The translations under genes and the position numbers were made by a program. A stretch of 64,000 nucleotides of DNA from assembly GCA_016873995.1 (NCBI GenBank), contig VGVR01000011.1, positions 1-64,000 on the forward strand, in the 5' to 3' direction. Shown here piece by piece: positions 42,682 to 50,347 of this stretch. Within the stretch, counting starts at the first letter, position 1. Each line of letters starts with the position of its first letter. Below the pieces are notes generated by a model, which searched no databases, was not told the DNA's origin, and worked only from the letters and a program-made list of their open reading frames with translations. This DNA comes from Gemmatimonadota bacterium. GTDB lineage: Bacteria > Gemmatimonadota > Gemmatimonadetes > Longimicrobiales > Gaopeijiaceae.

Positions 42682-43284
42682 GTGCCCCGGAATTGGCCCA
42701 CCAGAAGCCACCTATCACATCTGTTGGATGCCGGCTTGGACCAAGAGCACGAGAGCCAGGAGAAGCTGAGAGTCATCCTCGTCGTCGCCCTCGTGTCGAT
42801 TATCGTCGGGGGCAGCATCGACTTGGCCATGGATCAACCGCAGGACTGGCTGAGCTTCCACGTTATCTTCGAGACGACGATGATCGCGGGGGCCTTGGTC
42901 ATGGCCACCACCCTCTGGCTGGGCTGGGCGCGCACCGCCCGCTCGGTCGAGGAGCTGCGCCGCTCGCTCGAGGCTCGCAAGGTGGAGCGTGACGCGTGGC
43001 GGAGCAGTGCCGAGCACGCGCTCGAAGGCATGGGGCGCGCCATCGACGCCCAGTTCGGCCTCTGGCACCTCACTCCCGCGGAGCGCGACGTCGCGCTCAT
43101 GCTCCTCAAGGGCTACAGCCACAAATCGATCGCCAAGGAGACCGGACGCAGCCCGCAGACCGTGCGTCAGCACGCCGCCGCCGTGTACCGGAAGGCGGAC
43201 CTCGCGGGCCGCGCCGAGCTGTCGGCCTACTTCCTGGAGGACCTCATGCTGCCGAAGGGCGAGGCGAGCGAGAGAGCACCCTAG
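42682..43284 (+). CDS. Membrane-bound LuxR-type transcription regulator
   Basis: From GTG 42682 the protein (200 aa) has two transmembrane segments (VILVVALVSIIVGGSIDLAM and a second near residues 57-77), a short coiled region (ARSVEELRRSLEARKVERDAW), and a C-terminal LuxR-type helix-turn-helix: LTPAERDVALMLLKGYSHKSIAKETGRSPQTVRQHAAAVYRKADLAGRAEL. The N-terminal membrane anchor instead of a receiver domain is uncommon for LuxR proteins. It likely controls nearby genes, the divergent DUF2231 gene first. The GTG was chosen for its position after AGGGG; TTG codons further in are alternatives. Confidence 0.75.
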   Translation: MPRNWPTRSHLSHLLDAGLDQEHESQEKLRVILVVALVSIIVGGSIDLAMDQPQDWLSFHVIFETTMIAGALVMATTLWLGWARTARSVEELRRSLEARKVERDAWRSSAEHALEGMGRAIDAQFGLWHLTPAERDVALMLLKGYSHKSIAKETGRSPQTVRQHAAAVYRKADLAGRAELSAYFLEDLMLPKGEASERAP

Positions 43285-43334
43285 CGCGGGCCCTGGCACG
43301 GGAACACCGGCCAGCGCCCGCGTCTAGACTGTTC

Positions 43335-44231
43335 TCACGGCGAGACGACGACGGTCACGTCCTCGTAGTCGATGAGCCCGCCGTCGTGTGCCAAGCCGCG
43401 CACCACATAGGTGCCCGGAGCAGAGAACGTTGCCCGCGCCGCCCAGCGATTCTCGGGCGGCACCGCGGGCGGTCGCCAGCCTGCTGACCAAGGCGCATTG
43501 CCCCCGTCACGTCGATCCTCCCAGACCTTGATCTGCGGGGGATCGAAGGTCACAGCGCCCGGTCCACGGTAGTGGTACCACGAGAACCGCAGTCCGGTCG
43601 CCGAATTCGGAACCTCCTGGCTCTGCCCGACGCGGTACGAGTTCGGGCGGGCCGACGGCTTGCCGTCGTCCGTCGCAACCGCGCTCAGCGAGACGGGCTC
43701 ACCAACACGTGCACGCAGAGTGCGCTCGCTCTCGAGCGTGACGCGCGGTCCCACGTTGCCGACGAGCGCCGGGTTGAAGCCCGAACGACCGCCGGCGCCG
43801 AAGTTCGCGCTCATGACGATGTCATCCACCGCATACAGAGGATGCAGCGTGCCGTACGCGCGCTCCGTGACCCCGTTCGTGGTCAGCGTCCACACCACCT
43901 CGCCGTCCCCGAAGCTCGCGGGCACGTCCACCCCGAACACGAACTGGTTGCGCCGCGGGAAGAAGTGCGTGGGCTGCCCTCGGTCCGGACCGGCGGGCTC
44001 GATCCGGTTGTCGGGGCCGACGGGCACGTCGAACTCGCGGTCCCAGTTCCGGTTGTAGTAACCGAACCAGAGCCGGAACGAACCATCGGGGTTGGTCGAG
44101 AAACCCTCGTAGGCCAGCGCCACGTTGTTGTCTTCGGGGCCGCCTTGGGCGTTCAGCGCCGTCGGTTCGAGCGCCGCGACCGCGATGTTCACGACGGCCG
44201 CTGTCCACAGCTTCGTGCCGGAGATGAGCAT
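43335..44231 (-). CDS. Secreted partner protein of cytochrome c-copper monooxygenase (copy 1)
   Basis: The 298-aa protein (ATG 44231 after GAGGGGAG) has a signal peptide ending ALNAQ and two or three beta-rich domains: FSTNPDGSFRLWFGYYNRNWDREFDVPVG, DRGQPTHFFPRRNQFVFGVDVP and FGDGEVVWTLTTNG at the front, and an Ig/PKD-like C-terminal domain (APGTYVVRGLAHDGGL). It lies 9 nt after the stop of the monooxygenase gene on the same strand. A clear paralogue occupies the same place at 49365-50324. No function is known; constant pairing suggests a subunit or substrate-binding partner. Confidence 0.75.
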   Translation of the reverse strand: MLISGTKLWTAAVVNIAVAALEPTALNAQGGPEDNNVALAYEGFSTNPDGSFRLWFGYYNRNWDREFDVPVGPDNRIEPAGPDRGQPTHFFPRRNQFVFGVDVPASFGDGEVVWTLTTNGVTERAYGTLHPLYAVDDIVMSANFGAGGRSGFNPALVGNVGPRVTLESERTLRARVGEPVSLSAVATDDGKPSARPNSYRVGQSQEVPNSATGLRFSWYHYRGPGAVTFDPPQIKVWEDRRDGGNAPWSAGWRPPAVPPENRWAARATFSAPGTYVVRGLAHDGGLIDYEDVTVVVSP

Positions 44232-44239
44232 GGCTCCCC

Positions 44240-45610
44240 TCACTGTTGCACGGCAGGAACGGTGGCGTACCCGCACAACGGGCACCCGAGCATCGCCTCG
44301 CCCTCCGCGAGCCCGTGCACCTGACGGCGCCGCGCGATCTCCGCGGCGAACTCCTCATCGGTCAGCGTAATCCCGGGGAGGAACGTGATCGCCATGTTGT
44401 CGATCGAGCGGTGTCCGAGCCCCTGCCAGTTGCGCGGATCGACCACGTTCTCGTTGTCCTCCGTCGTGTCGAAGTACGCGATCATGTGCACCAGCGTGCC
44501 GGCCGGGAGGAGCGGCGCGTGGTCAGGGTCGTAGCTGTAGACCTTCACCCAGTCGTGGTCGTACCCCACACAGTTGAGCGTCTCGGTGCGGCCTGCCCAG
44601 ATCGCCTCGAAGCACATGCGCACACCCGACGCGTGCATGTGCGGCTCGAACGACGTGACCTTCATGTTCTGCTCGAGCGTGTGATAGAGGTGGATCTCCT
44701 GCCCCTTCCGCATCGGCGCGAGATCGATCTCACCGTTGCCGAACGTCAGCATCAGCTCCGACTTGCTCGGCTGATAGCCACGCGGATGGAACTTGAATCC
44801 GAGCCGCAGGTGCGCAGTGGTGGTGACGTCGTTCGAGTGCATGTGCGCGCTCGAGATGAAGAACGCGGAGCCAGCGCGGAGCAGCGGTGACGCCTCCGGG
44901 TCGAAGTGCTGAGCGTTGCGCCCGACCTCGTGCACCGGCCAGAACGGCCCGCCGCCTCGCCCGCCCGGCACCGTCGACGTGAGGATGGCGTGGTGGAATA
45001 TGAACTTGCCGCCCATTCCCCCTTCCGCATCGCTGATCTCGAGCACCTGCATGGCGGCGACGTGGCGGTCCTCCGTGAGCCCCGTCGCAGCGCGGTCGAT
45101 GACGCCCCACCAGTCGGGCGCGTTCGCTTCCATGGTGAACGAGGGCAGATCGACGACCAGGTCGGGCTCGCCGATGTCCCACGACGGGCTGCTCGGCCAA
45201 ACCAGCGGCGCGGGGAGGTCGGCGCGATTCCCCTCGGGCGCACCGCTGTCAGCCCAGGCGGCGATGAGTCCGATCTCGTGCTCCGAGAGCGCCTCGTCGT
45301 TCGCGAAGTGCTGTATGCCGACGTCGCGCTCGACGAACCAGGGGGGCATGACACCCGACTGGTCACGGAGCTGCGTGCGCTCCTTGATGCGTGACGCCCA
45401 GCGGCGCGCCTCCTGGTACGACTGCAGAGACATGGGCGCGAGCGAGCTGGCCCGGTGGCAGCGCTCGCAGCTCCGCTGCAGGATCGGCGCGATGTCGCGC
45501 GCGTACGTGACCTGGGCGGCCTGCTGCGCGGTGGCGGGCGACGGGGCGAGCCAGGCGGCCCCGAGCAGAGTGGCGAGCATCGCGCCGGCGACGGCGTTCG
45601 TCGACCTCAT
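44240..45610 (-). CDS. Cytochrome c-PHM-like copper type II monooxygenase fusion (copy 1)
   Basis: The 456-aa exported protein (AGGAGG 6 nt before ATG) has a signal ending ATAQ, a cytochrome c domain with CERCH at 48-52 and likely Met ligand GVMPP, then a copper monooxygenase region laid out like peptidylglycine hydroxylating monooxygenase. Candidate ligands are HH 206-207, HMH 256-258, HMH 324-326 and a Met (M406) in RSIDNM, matching PHM's His-His, HxH and Met sites in order. It ends with a conserved CPLC (443-446). The haem domain could supply electrons in place of ascorbate. Substrate is unknown; a paralogue is at 50348-51838. Confidence 0.82.
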   Translation of the reverse strand: MRSTNAVAGAMLATLLGAAWLAPSPATAQQAAQVTYARDIAPILQRSCERCHRASSLAPMSLQSYQEARRWASRIKERTQLRDQSGVMPPWFVERDVGIQHFANDEALSEHEIGLIAAWADSGAPEGNRADLPAPLVWPSSPSWDIGEPDLVVDLPSFTMEANAPDWWGVIDRAATGLTEDRHVAAMQVLEISDAEGGMGGKFIFHHAILTSTVPGGRGGGPFWPVHEVGRNAQHFDPEASPLLRAGSAFFISSAHMHSNDVTTTAHLRLGFKFHPRGYQPSKSELMLTFGNGEIDLAPMRKGQEIHLYHTLEQNMKVTSFEPHMHASGVRMCFEAIWAGRTETLNCVGYDHDWVKVYSYDPDHAPLLPAGTLVHMIAYFDTTEDNENVVDPRNWQGLGHRSIDNMAITFLPGITLTDEEFAAEIARRRQVHGLAEGEAMLGCPLCGYATVPAVQQ

Positions 45611-45644
45611 GCGGTCCTCCTGGACAGGGAGTCGGACTGGCCTA

Positions 45645-45673
45645 CCGATAACTCTAGCGGCCCCGAATTTCAA
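45645..45673 (-). promoter_or_regulatory. Predicted promoter for monooxygenase copy 1
   Basis: On the minus strand TTGAAA (45673-45668) and TATCGG (45650-45645) are separated by 17 nt, a sigma-70-like arrangement in the only AT-rich patch upstream of the monooxygenase gene. It lies about 35 nt before the ATG at 45610. Predicted by eye only. Confidence 0.4.
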
Positions 45674-45756
45674 ATAAATTGCGGGCAAGTGTCGGAGTGT
45701 TGCAGGCGGCGGAGCGGGCGCCTCCGCGCCTCGCCCACCCGGGCCCCTATTCGACC

Positions 45757-47064
45757 CTACTCCCGTCCGCCCATCCCCTCCACGGCGAGTAAGGCCAGCG
45801 CCATCGCGGCCGTCACGGCGGCGAGCGTCCCTCCGTGCACGCCCCGGGGGTCGTCACCCGGCACGTGAAACCACGGGTTGCTGCCGCTCACGATCCCCAT
45901 GCCGCGGTAGCCGTGCTCCACGAGGTCGCGGAACTCCCCGATGCGGGTGTCGGTGCGCAACGTGAACGTCGGCAAGTGGGCGAACGCCTGGCGCAGCGCC
46001 GGGGCCAACTCCTCCGTGGCCTGTAGGGTGCCGGTCGTGACACGGTCGGTCGGCAGCAAGCGACCGTCGACCTCCTCCCAGGGAGGCGTCGCGATCTGAG
46101 CACCCAGGTGGACCCATGCACGCGTACGCTCCGGGGGCGGCGCGAGCTGGGCCTCGTGAAAGAGGCGCGCGCCGAGATAGTCGAGCTCGTGTCCCGAGGT
46201 GGCCACGAAGAGATAGTTGAGGCCGTCACGCCGCGTGCTCACCCACTCGGCCAGCGCAAGCAGCATCGCAATCCCTGGACCGCGCTCGCCTGCCACGGTG
46301 AACCACCCGCTCGACGGTGTCGACACGACGATCCAGTCCGCCTCGGGATCCACGACGTGCGTCGCGTACGTCGTCGTCGCGCGCGCCTCCTCGACCATGC
46401 GCCCACGCAGAAGCACGGTGACGTCGCGGTCGATCGACTGCCGCAGGCGCGGCGTGTCCGCTGCACCGTAGATCAGTGTGGGCACGGGGCGTTCGACGTC
46501 GACGTACGCACGCTCCGCGTTGATCGCCTGCAGGAGCCCGAGGCCCGCGCCGTCGCTGGTCTCGACGAGGATCGCCGCAGCTCCCGCTTCGAGCGCCTTA
46601 CGGTCGAGTCGAGCACGCGCCGCCGCAGGCACACCCGGCTGCAGCCAGGCCACGGCGCCCCGTATCCGGTCGGCAGGCGTGCTCTCGCCGACGAGCACCA
46701 GCCGGCCCGTGACACCCTCGGCTGGCGTGGCGCGCGGCAGCCAGACCGGAAACGCCTCGATCTCCCCCCGCTCGTCCCGAACGCTCGCCTCGTCCAAGAA
46801 GAACTGGCGCAGCGCGAACGCGTGCGAAGAAGTCTCGAGGCCCAAGGTGCGGAAGCGCTCCGCGAGCCAGGCGCTGGTACGCACGTCGCCGGGGTGCGCG
46901 GTGCGATGCACGCCGAACCCGTAGTAGGTCCGAACGTCGGCGAGCAACCGCTCGGGATCGAATGCCGGCTCTTGGGCGCGCGCTTCCACGACACAACCGG
47001 GCCATCCGAAGCACAGGGCGACCACCGCGATGATGGTGCGCGCGTCCGTTCGCTCGAGTGCCAT
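45757..47064 (-). CDS. Exported M28-peptidase-like protein lacking metal ligands
   Basis: The 435-aa protein (ATG 47064, GGAGC upstream) has a signal-like N-terminus, then an M28-type opening (FGVHRTAHPGDVRTSAWLAERFRTLGLE), a PA-like insert (VGRLVLVGES... AAILVETSDGAG) and an M28-like core. However, the metal-binding HxD position reads STPSSGW and the Asp-Asn position reads ERGPGI; the later GHELDYLGARLFHE and HVPGDD segments remain. It is probably a non-catalytic or altered relative of zinc aminopeptidases, exported to the periplasm. A different metal arrangement cannot be excluded. Confidence 0.7.
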   Translation of the reverse strand: MALERTDARTIIAVVALCFGWPGCVVEARAQEPAFDPERLLADVRTYYGFGVHRTAHPGDVRTSAWLAERFRTLGLETSSHAFALRQFFLDEASVRDERGEIEAFPVWLPRATPAEGVTGRLVLVGESTPADRIRGAVAWLQPGVPAAARARLDRKALEAGAAAILVETSDGAGLGLLQAINAERAYVDVERPVPTLIYGAADTPRLRQSIDRDVTVLLRGRMVEEARATTTYATHVVDPEADWIVVSTPSSGWFTVAGERGPGIAMLLALAEWVSTRRDGLNYLFVATSGHELDYLGARLFHEAQLAPPPERTRAWVHLGAQIATPPWEEVDGRLLPTDRVTTGTLQATEELAPALRQAFAHLPTFTLRTDTRIGEFRDLVEHGYRGMGIVSGSNPWFHVPGDDPRGVHGGTLAAVTAAMALALLAVEGMGGRE

Positions 47065-47210
47065 GATCGGGCTCCTTCGCTCTGCCCCAGTAGACACACC
47101 CGCGTACGGCCACGCCAGCCCTCGCCTACGCCCTGCGAGGCGTTGCGCGCGCCCAGGCGGCCGGCCATCATGGCGCTCCTCGACGACCGGACCCCTCTGG
47201 AAAGCTGAAA

Positions 47211-48509
47211 ATGCATCAAGAGACGACGTCCGGACCCCCTCGGACCGGTGCGCGCAACACCCCCGCCCGCGTGCTGACTGCGAGCCTGGTCGGCACCACC
47301 ATCGAGTTCTTCGACTTCTACATCTACGCGACGGCCGCGGTACTGGTCTTCCCGCAGCTCTTCTTCCCGGCCTCCAGCCCCGGCGCCGCCAGGCTGGCCT
47401 CGCTCGCCACCTTCGGCCTCGCGTTCGTCGCGCGGCCGATCGGCTCGGCGGTTTTCGGCCACTTCGGCGACCGCATCGGCCGCAAGACCACGCTGGTCGC
47501 CGCGTTGCTCACCATGGGCATCTCGACGGTGGCGATCGGGCTGCTGCCGACCTACGCGGCGATCGGCATCGCCGCGCCCGCGCTGCTCGCGCTCTTCCGG
47601 TTCGGCCAAGGCTTCGGCCTCGGAGGTGAGTGGGCAGGTGCGGTGCTGCTCGCGGTCGAGAACGCCCCTCCGGGCAAGCGCGCCCTGTACGGGATGTTCC
47701 CGCAGCTCGGCGCACCCATTGGACTCTTCTTGTCGACGATCGTGTTCATCGCGCTCTCGCGCAGCTTCGACGACGATGCGTTCCTGTCGTACGGCTGGCG
47801 CATCCCGTTCCTGGCCAGTGCAGTGCTCGTGCTGGTCGGTCTCTACGTGCGTCTCACAATCAACGAGACGCCGGTGTTCGCGGAGTCGATGCGCCGACAG
47901 GAGCGCGTCGCGCTCCCCATGCTGGTGGTGGCGCGCGAGCACCCGCGCATGCTCGTGGCGGGCACGCTCGGCGCGCTCGCGACGTTCGTACTCTTCTACT
48001 TGATGACGGTCTTCACGCTCGCGTGGGGCACCGCCGAGCTCGGCTTCGAGCGGGAGGAGTTCCTCTACATCCAGCTCGTCGGCGTCGTCTGCTTCGGGGT
48101 GCTGATTCCGGTCTCGGCGGCGATCGCGGAGCGAGGACGGCGGCGTATGCTGCTCACCGCGACCGCCCTCATCGGCCTCTTCGGGCTGGTCATGGGCCCG
48201 CTCTTCCAGATGGGGACGCCGGGCGCCGTCGCGACGCTCGCCATCGGGCTCGGCCTCATGGGCCTCACCTACGGTCCGCTAGGCACCGCGCTCTCGGAGC
48301 TCTACCCGACCGCGGTCCGCTACACGGGGAGCTCCCTCTCGTTCAACCTCGCCGGCATCTTCGGCGCCTCGCTCGCGCCCTACATCGCCACGTGGCTCGC
48401 GGGGCGTTACGGCCTGAACTACGTGGGCTACTACCTCACCGGCGCGGCGATGCTCACGTGGCTCGGCCTCCTGGCCATCCGCGAGACGAAGGACGAGGAG
48501 CTGAGCTAA
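47211..48509 (+). CDS. MFS transporter, metabolite:H+ symporter (MHS) family
   Basis: This 432-aa inner-membrane protein with 12 predicted helices has the MHS-family opening SLVGTTIEFFDFYIYATAA and the loop GHFGDRIGRKTTL, then RFGQGFGLGGEWAGAVLLAVENAP, which is strongly typical of ProP/KgtP/ShiA-like symporters. It would import a small organic acid, betaine or similar compound with protons; the substrate cannot be assigned. A purine-rich GGAAAG precedes the ATG. It diverges from the M28-like gene. Confidence 0.88.
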   Translation: MHQETTSGPPRTGARNTPARVLTASLVGTTIEFFDFYIYATAAVLVFPQLFFPASSPGAARLASLATFGLAFVARPIGSAVFGHFGDRIGRKTTLVAALLTMGISTVAIGLLPTYAAIGIAAPALLALFRFGQGFGLGGEWAGAVLLAVENAPPGKRALYGMFPQLGAPIGLFLSTIVFIALSRSFDDDAFLSYGWRIPFLASAVLVLVGLYVRLTINETPVFAESMRRQERVALPMLVVAREHPRMLVAGTLGALATFVLFYLMTVFTLAWGTAELGFEREEFLYIQLVGVVCFGVLIPVSAAIAERGRRRMLLTATALIGLFGLVMGPLFQMGTPGAVATLAIGLGLMGLTYGPLGTALSELYPTAVRYTGSSLSFNLAGIFGASLAPYIATWLAGRYGLNYVGYYLTGAAMLTWLGLLAIRETKDEELS

Positions 48510-48572
48510 GACCGAACGGCCGGGACCCCGCGCGTTGGCGAGCCCCGGCCGGGAGAGTCGACTGCGGAAGAG

Positions 48573-49049
48573 CTAGCGCCGGCTGCCCAGGATCGAGCCC
48601 GTGAGCTCCTCGTACTCCATGTGGTAGCCGACGCACACGACCTCGCGGTCGTTGCGCTGCTTCCAGGAGCCCTCGCTCGGGTAGAGCGTCGTGTAGTCGA
48701 TCACCGAGTCCTCGTACCCTTTGCCGATCGCAGCCGCGAAGCGGTCGAGGCATCCCTCGTAGGCCAACTCCTCGACGCGCTCCTCGCCCGGCCACTCGCC
48801 CGCGATGTCGAACGTGGCATAGACCTCGTTGTCGTGCGGCTCCGAGCAGGGCACCGCGGGAAGTTCGCTGATCTCTGTGTTCTCGAAGGCCTCGTCGTTG
48901 AAGCAGTCGCCGACGTGCACCTCGAACACATCGACGGCACCGGCCGTGGTGATCTCGCCCGCGGCGTTGCGCTCCGCAGCGGCGTTGATGCCGATGACGG
49001 CGGCAATCGCCGCGCCCACTATTCCGGTGATGGAGCGTCCGTCAGCCAT
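48573..49049 (-). CDS. Membrane-anchored protein with septum-formation domain
   Basis: This 158-aa protein (GAGGAGG before the ATG) has a short N-terminal hydrophobic segment (ITGIVGAAIAAVIGINAA) and a domain reading VFEVHVGDCFND ... LPAVPCSEPHDNEVYATFDIAGEWPG ... GCLDRFA ... VVCVGYHME. The GDCF ... VPCxxPHxxEV pattern with four Cys is that of the septum-formation (PF13845-type) domain, mostly known from Actinobacteria. Function is poorly known. The cysteines probably form disulfides outside the cytosol. Confidence 0.75.
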   Translation of the reverse strand: MADGRSITGIVGAAIAAVIGINAAAERNAAGEITTAGAVDVFEVHVGDCFNDEAFENTEISELPAVPCSEPHDNEVYATFDIAGEWPGEERVEELAYEGCLDRFAAAIGKGYEDSVIDYTTLYPSEGSWKQRNDREVVCVGYHMEYEELTGSILGSRR

Positions 49050-49364
49050 GGGGATCCTCCTCTTGTGGCTCCTCGAGCCGTGTGCGATTGCTGAACCGGG
49101 GCGGGGAGTGGCAAGCCCGGTGCCATTCGGTCGGACACCGGGCGAACACCATGAGACGCGGGTTGTCGGGCCCTCCAGCGATCGGCGCGGGCCTTAGGGG
49201 GGAGTCGCAGCCTGCACGGAGTACCGGGCAGCGGCACGAATTGCCCGGGCGGCCGCGGGCCGTCCCCCGAAATGGCCTCGACGCGTCGCGCCCCGGAAAA
49301 GGAGTGGCCGGAAACCCCCGAAAGGCACTCGGGGTCCCCGGCCTAGACTGCGATCCTGCCAGGA
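49050..49364. other. 315-nt intergenic region
   Basis: The region lies between the septum-domain gene start and the end of the second partner-protein gene. Only GC-rich inverted repeats are visible, for example CCGGGCA / TGCCCGG around 49225-49250 and GGCCGG / CCGGCC near 49312-49343. The latter may help terminate the upstream minus-strand operon. No coding frame, RNA gene or clear promoter was seen. Confidence 0.4.
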
Positions 49365-50324
49365 CTACGAGATCGGCGGCCCCACGCGGACAGTGACGCG
49401 CGAGTCCGTGAACAACCCACCGTCGTCCGCTCTGCCCTGCAGGATGTACGTACCCGGCTGCGTGAACGTGACCTCGGTCACCCAGACGCCGTCCTCAGGA
49501 AGCTCCGGCGGCACCCAGAACGGCGCCCACGGGGAGTTGGAGAACGGGCGGGTGTCTTCCCAGGCCGCAACCTGCGGCGGGTTGAACGAGGTGACATCCT
49601 GCGAGTCCACACCCTGGGGCCCGCGGTAGACCGACCAGCTCATGTTCAGCCCGATGATCTTCTGCACCGTGATGCGAATCGGCGGCGAGATCAGCGCGCG
49701 CTCCAGGTCGAGCCCGCCGGAATCCGTCAGCGGAAGCCGGTTGCGGCTCCTGCGCGGAAGCCCGTCGTCCCCTACCCACGCCTCCAGCCGCACCGGCCTG
49801 CCGACCACCGCCTGGATCTCAGTCGGCGTCTGCATCCGCACCTCTGGGGGCGTGTGCGCGCGCAGCTCGGGGCTGCTCGTGCCCGCCCCGAGCGTGCCGG
49901 TCTCGGACATGATCACGACGTTGTCGATGTAGTAGTCCGGGCGGAGCGAGCCATGAGCCGACTCCGACTCGCCGTTGCGCTGGAGCGTCCAGGAGAGCTC
50001 CCGGTCGCCGAAGTCGGCCGGCACACGAACCTCGAACGTGAAGCGGTTCCGTCGCGGCAGGAAGTGCGTGGGCTGTCCGCGATCAGGCTCGCCCGGCGAG
50101 AAGAAGTTGGCCTCGCCGATCGGGAGGTCGGGCTGCTCCTCCCAGTTCCGATTCATGTAGCCGAACACCATGGAAAACGTCCCGTCGTGGTTGTCCCTCC
50201 ACCCCTCGAAGACGGGCGCCACGGTCTGGCCACTGCTGTACGTCAGGCCCTGCGCGTGCACGCCCGACGTCAAAACGAGCGTCGCCGCCGCGAACGTCGC
50301 GGCGGCGACCGTCATCGACTTCAT
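49365..50324 (-). CDS. Secreted partner protein of cytochrome c-copper monooxygenase (copy 2)
   Basis: This 319-aa paralogue of the 43335 protein starts at ATG 50324, chosen because GAGG lies about 9 nt upstream; an ATG at 50330 is too close to it. It has a signal peptide ending GVHAQ and shares FEGWRDNHDGTFSMVFGYMNRNWEEQ, DRGQPTHFLPRRNRF, FGDRELSWTLQRNG and a C-terminal FTQPGTYILQGRADDGGL segment with copy 1. It follows the monooxygenase copy 2 by 23 nt. It is likely the dedicated partner of that enzyme. Confidence 0.75.
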   Translation of the reverse strand: MKSMTVAAATFAAATLVLTSGVHAQGLTYSSGQTVAPVFEGWRDNHDGTFSMVFGYMNRNWEEQPDLPIGEANFFSPGEPDRGQPTHFLPRRNRFTFEVRVPADFGDRELSWTLQRNGESESAHGSLRPDYYIDNVVIMSETGTLGAGTSSPELRAHTPPEVRMQTPTEIQAVVGRPVRLEAWVGDDGLPRRSRNRLPLTDSGGLDLERALISPPIRITVQKIIGLNMSWSVYRGPQGVDSQDVTSFNPPQVAAWEDTRPFSNSPWAPFWVPPELPEDGVWVTEVTFTQPGTYILQGRADDGGLFTDSRVTVRVGPPIS

Positions 50325-50347
50325 TCTCATCCCTCGTAGCTCCGTGC

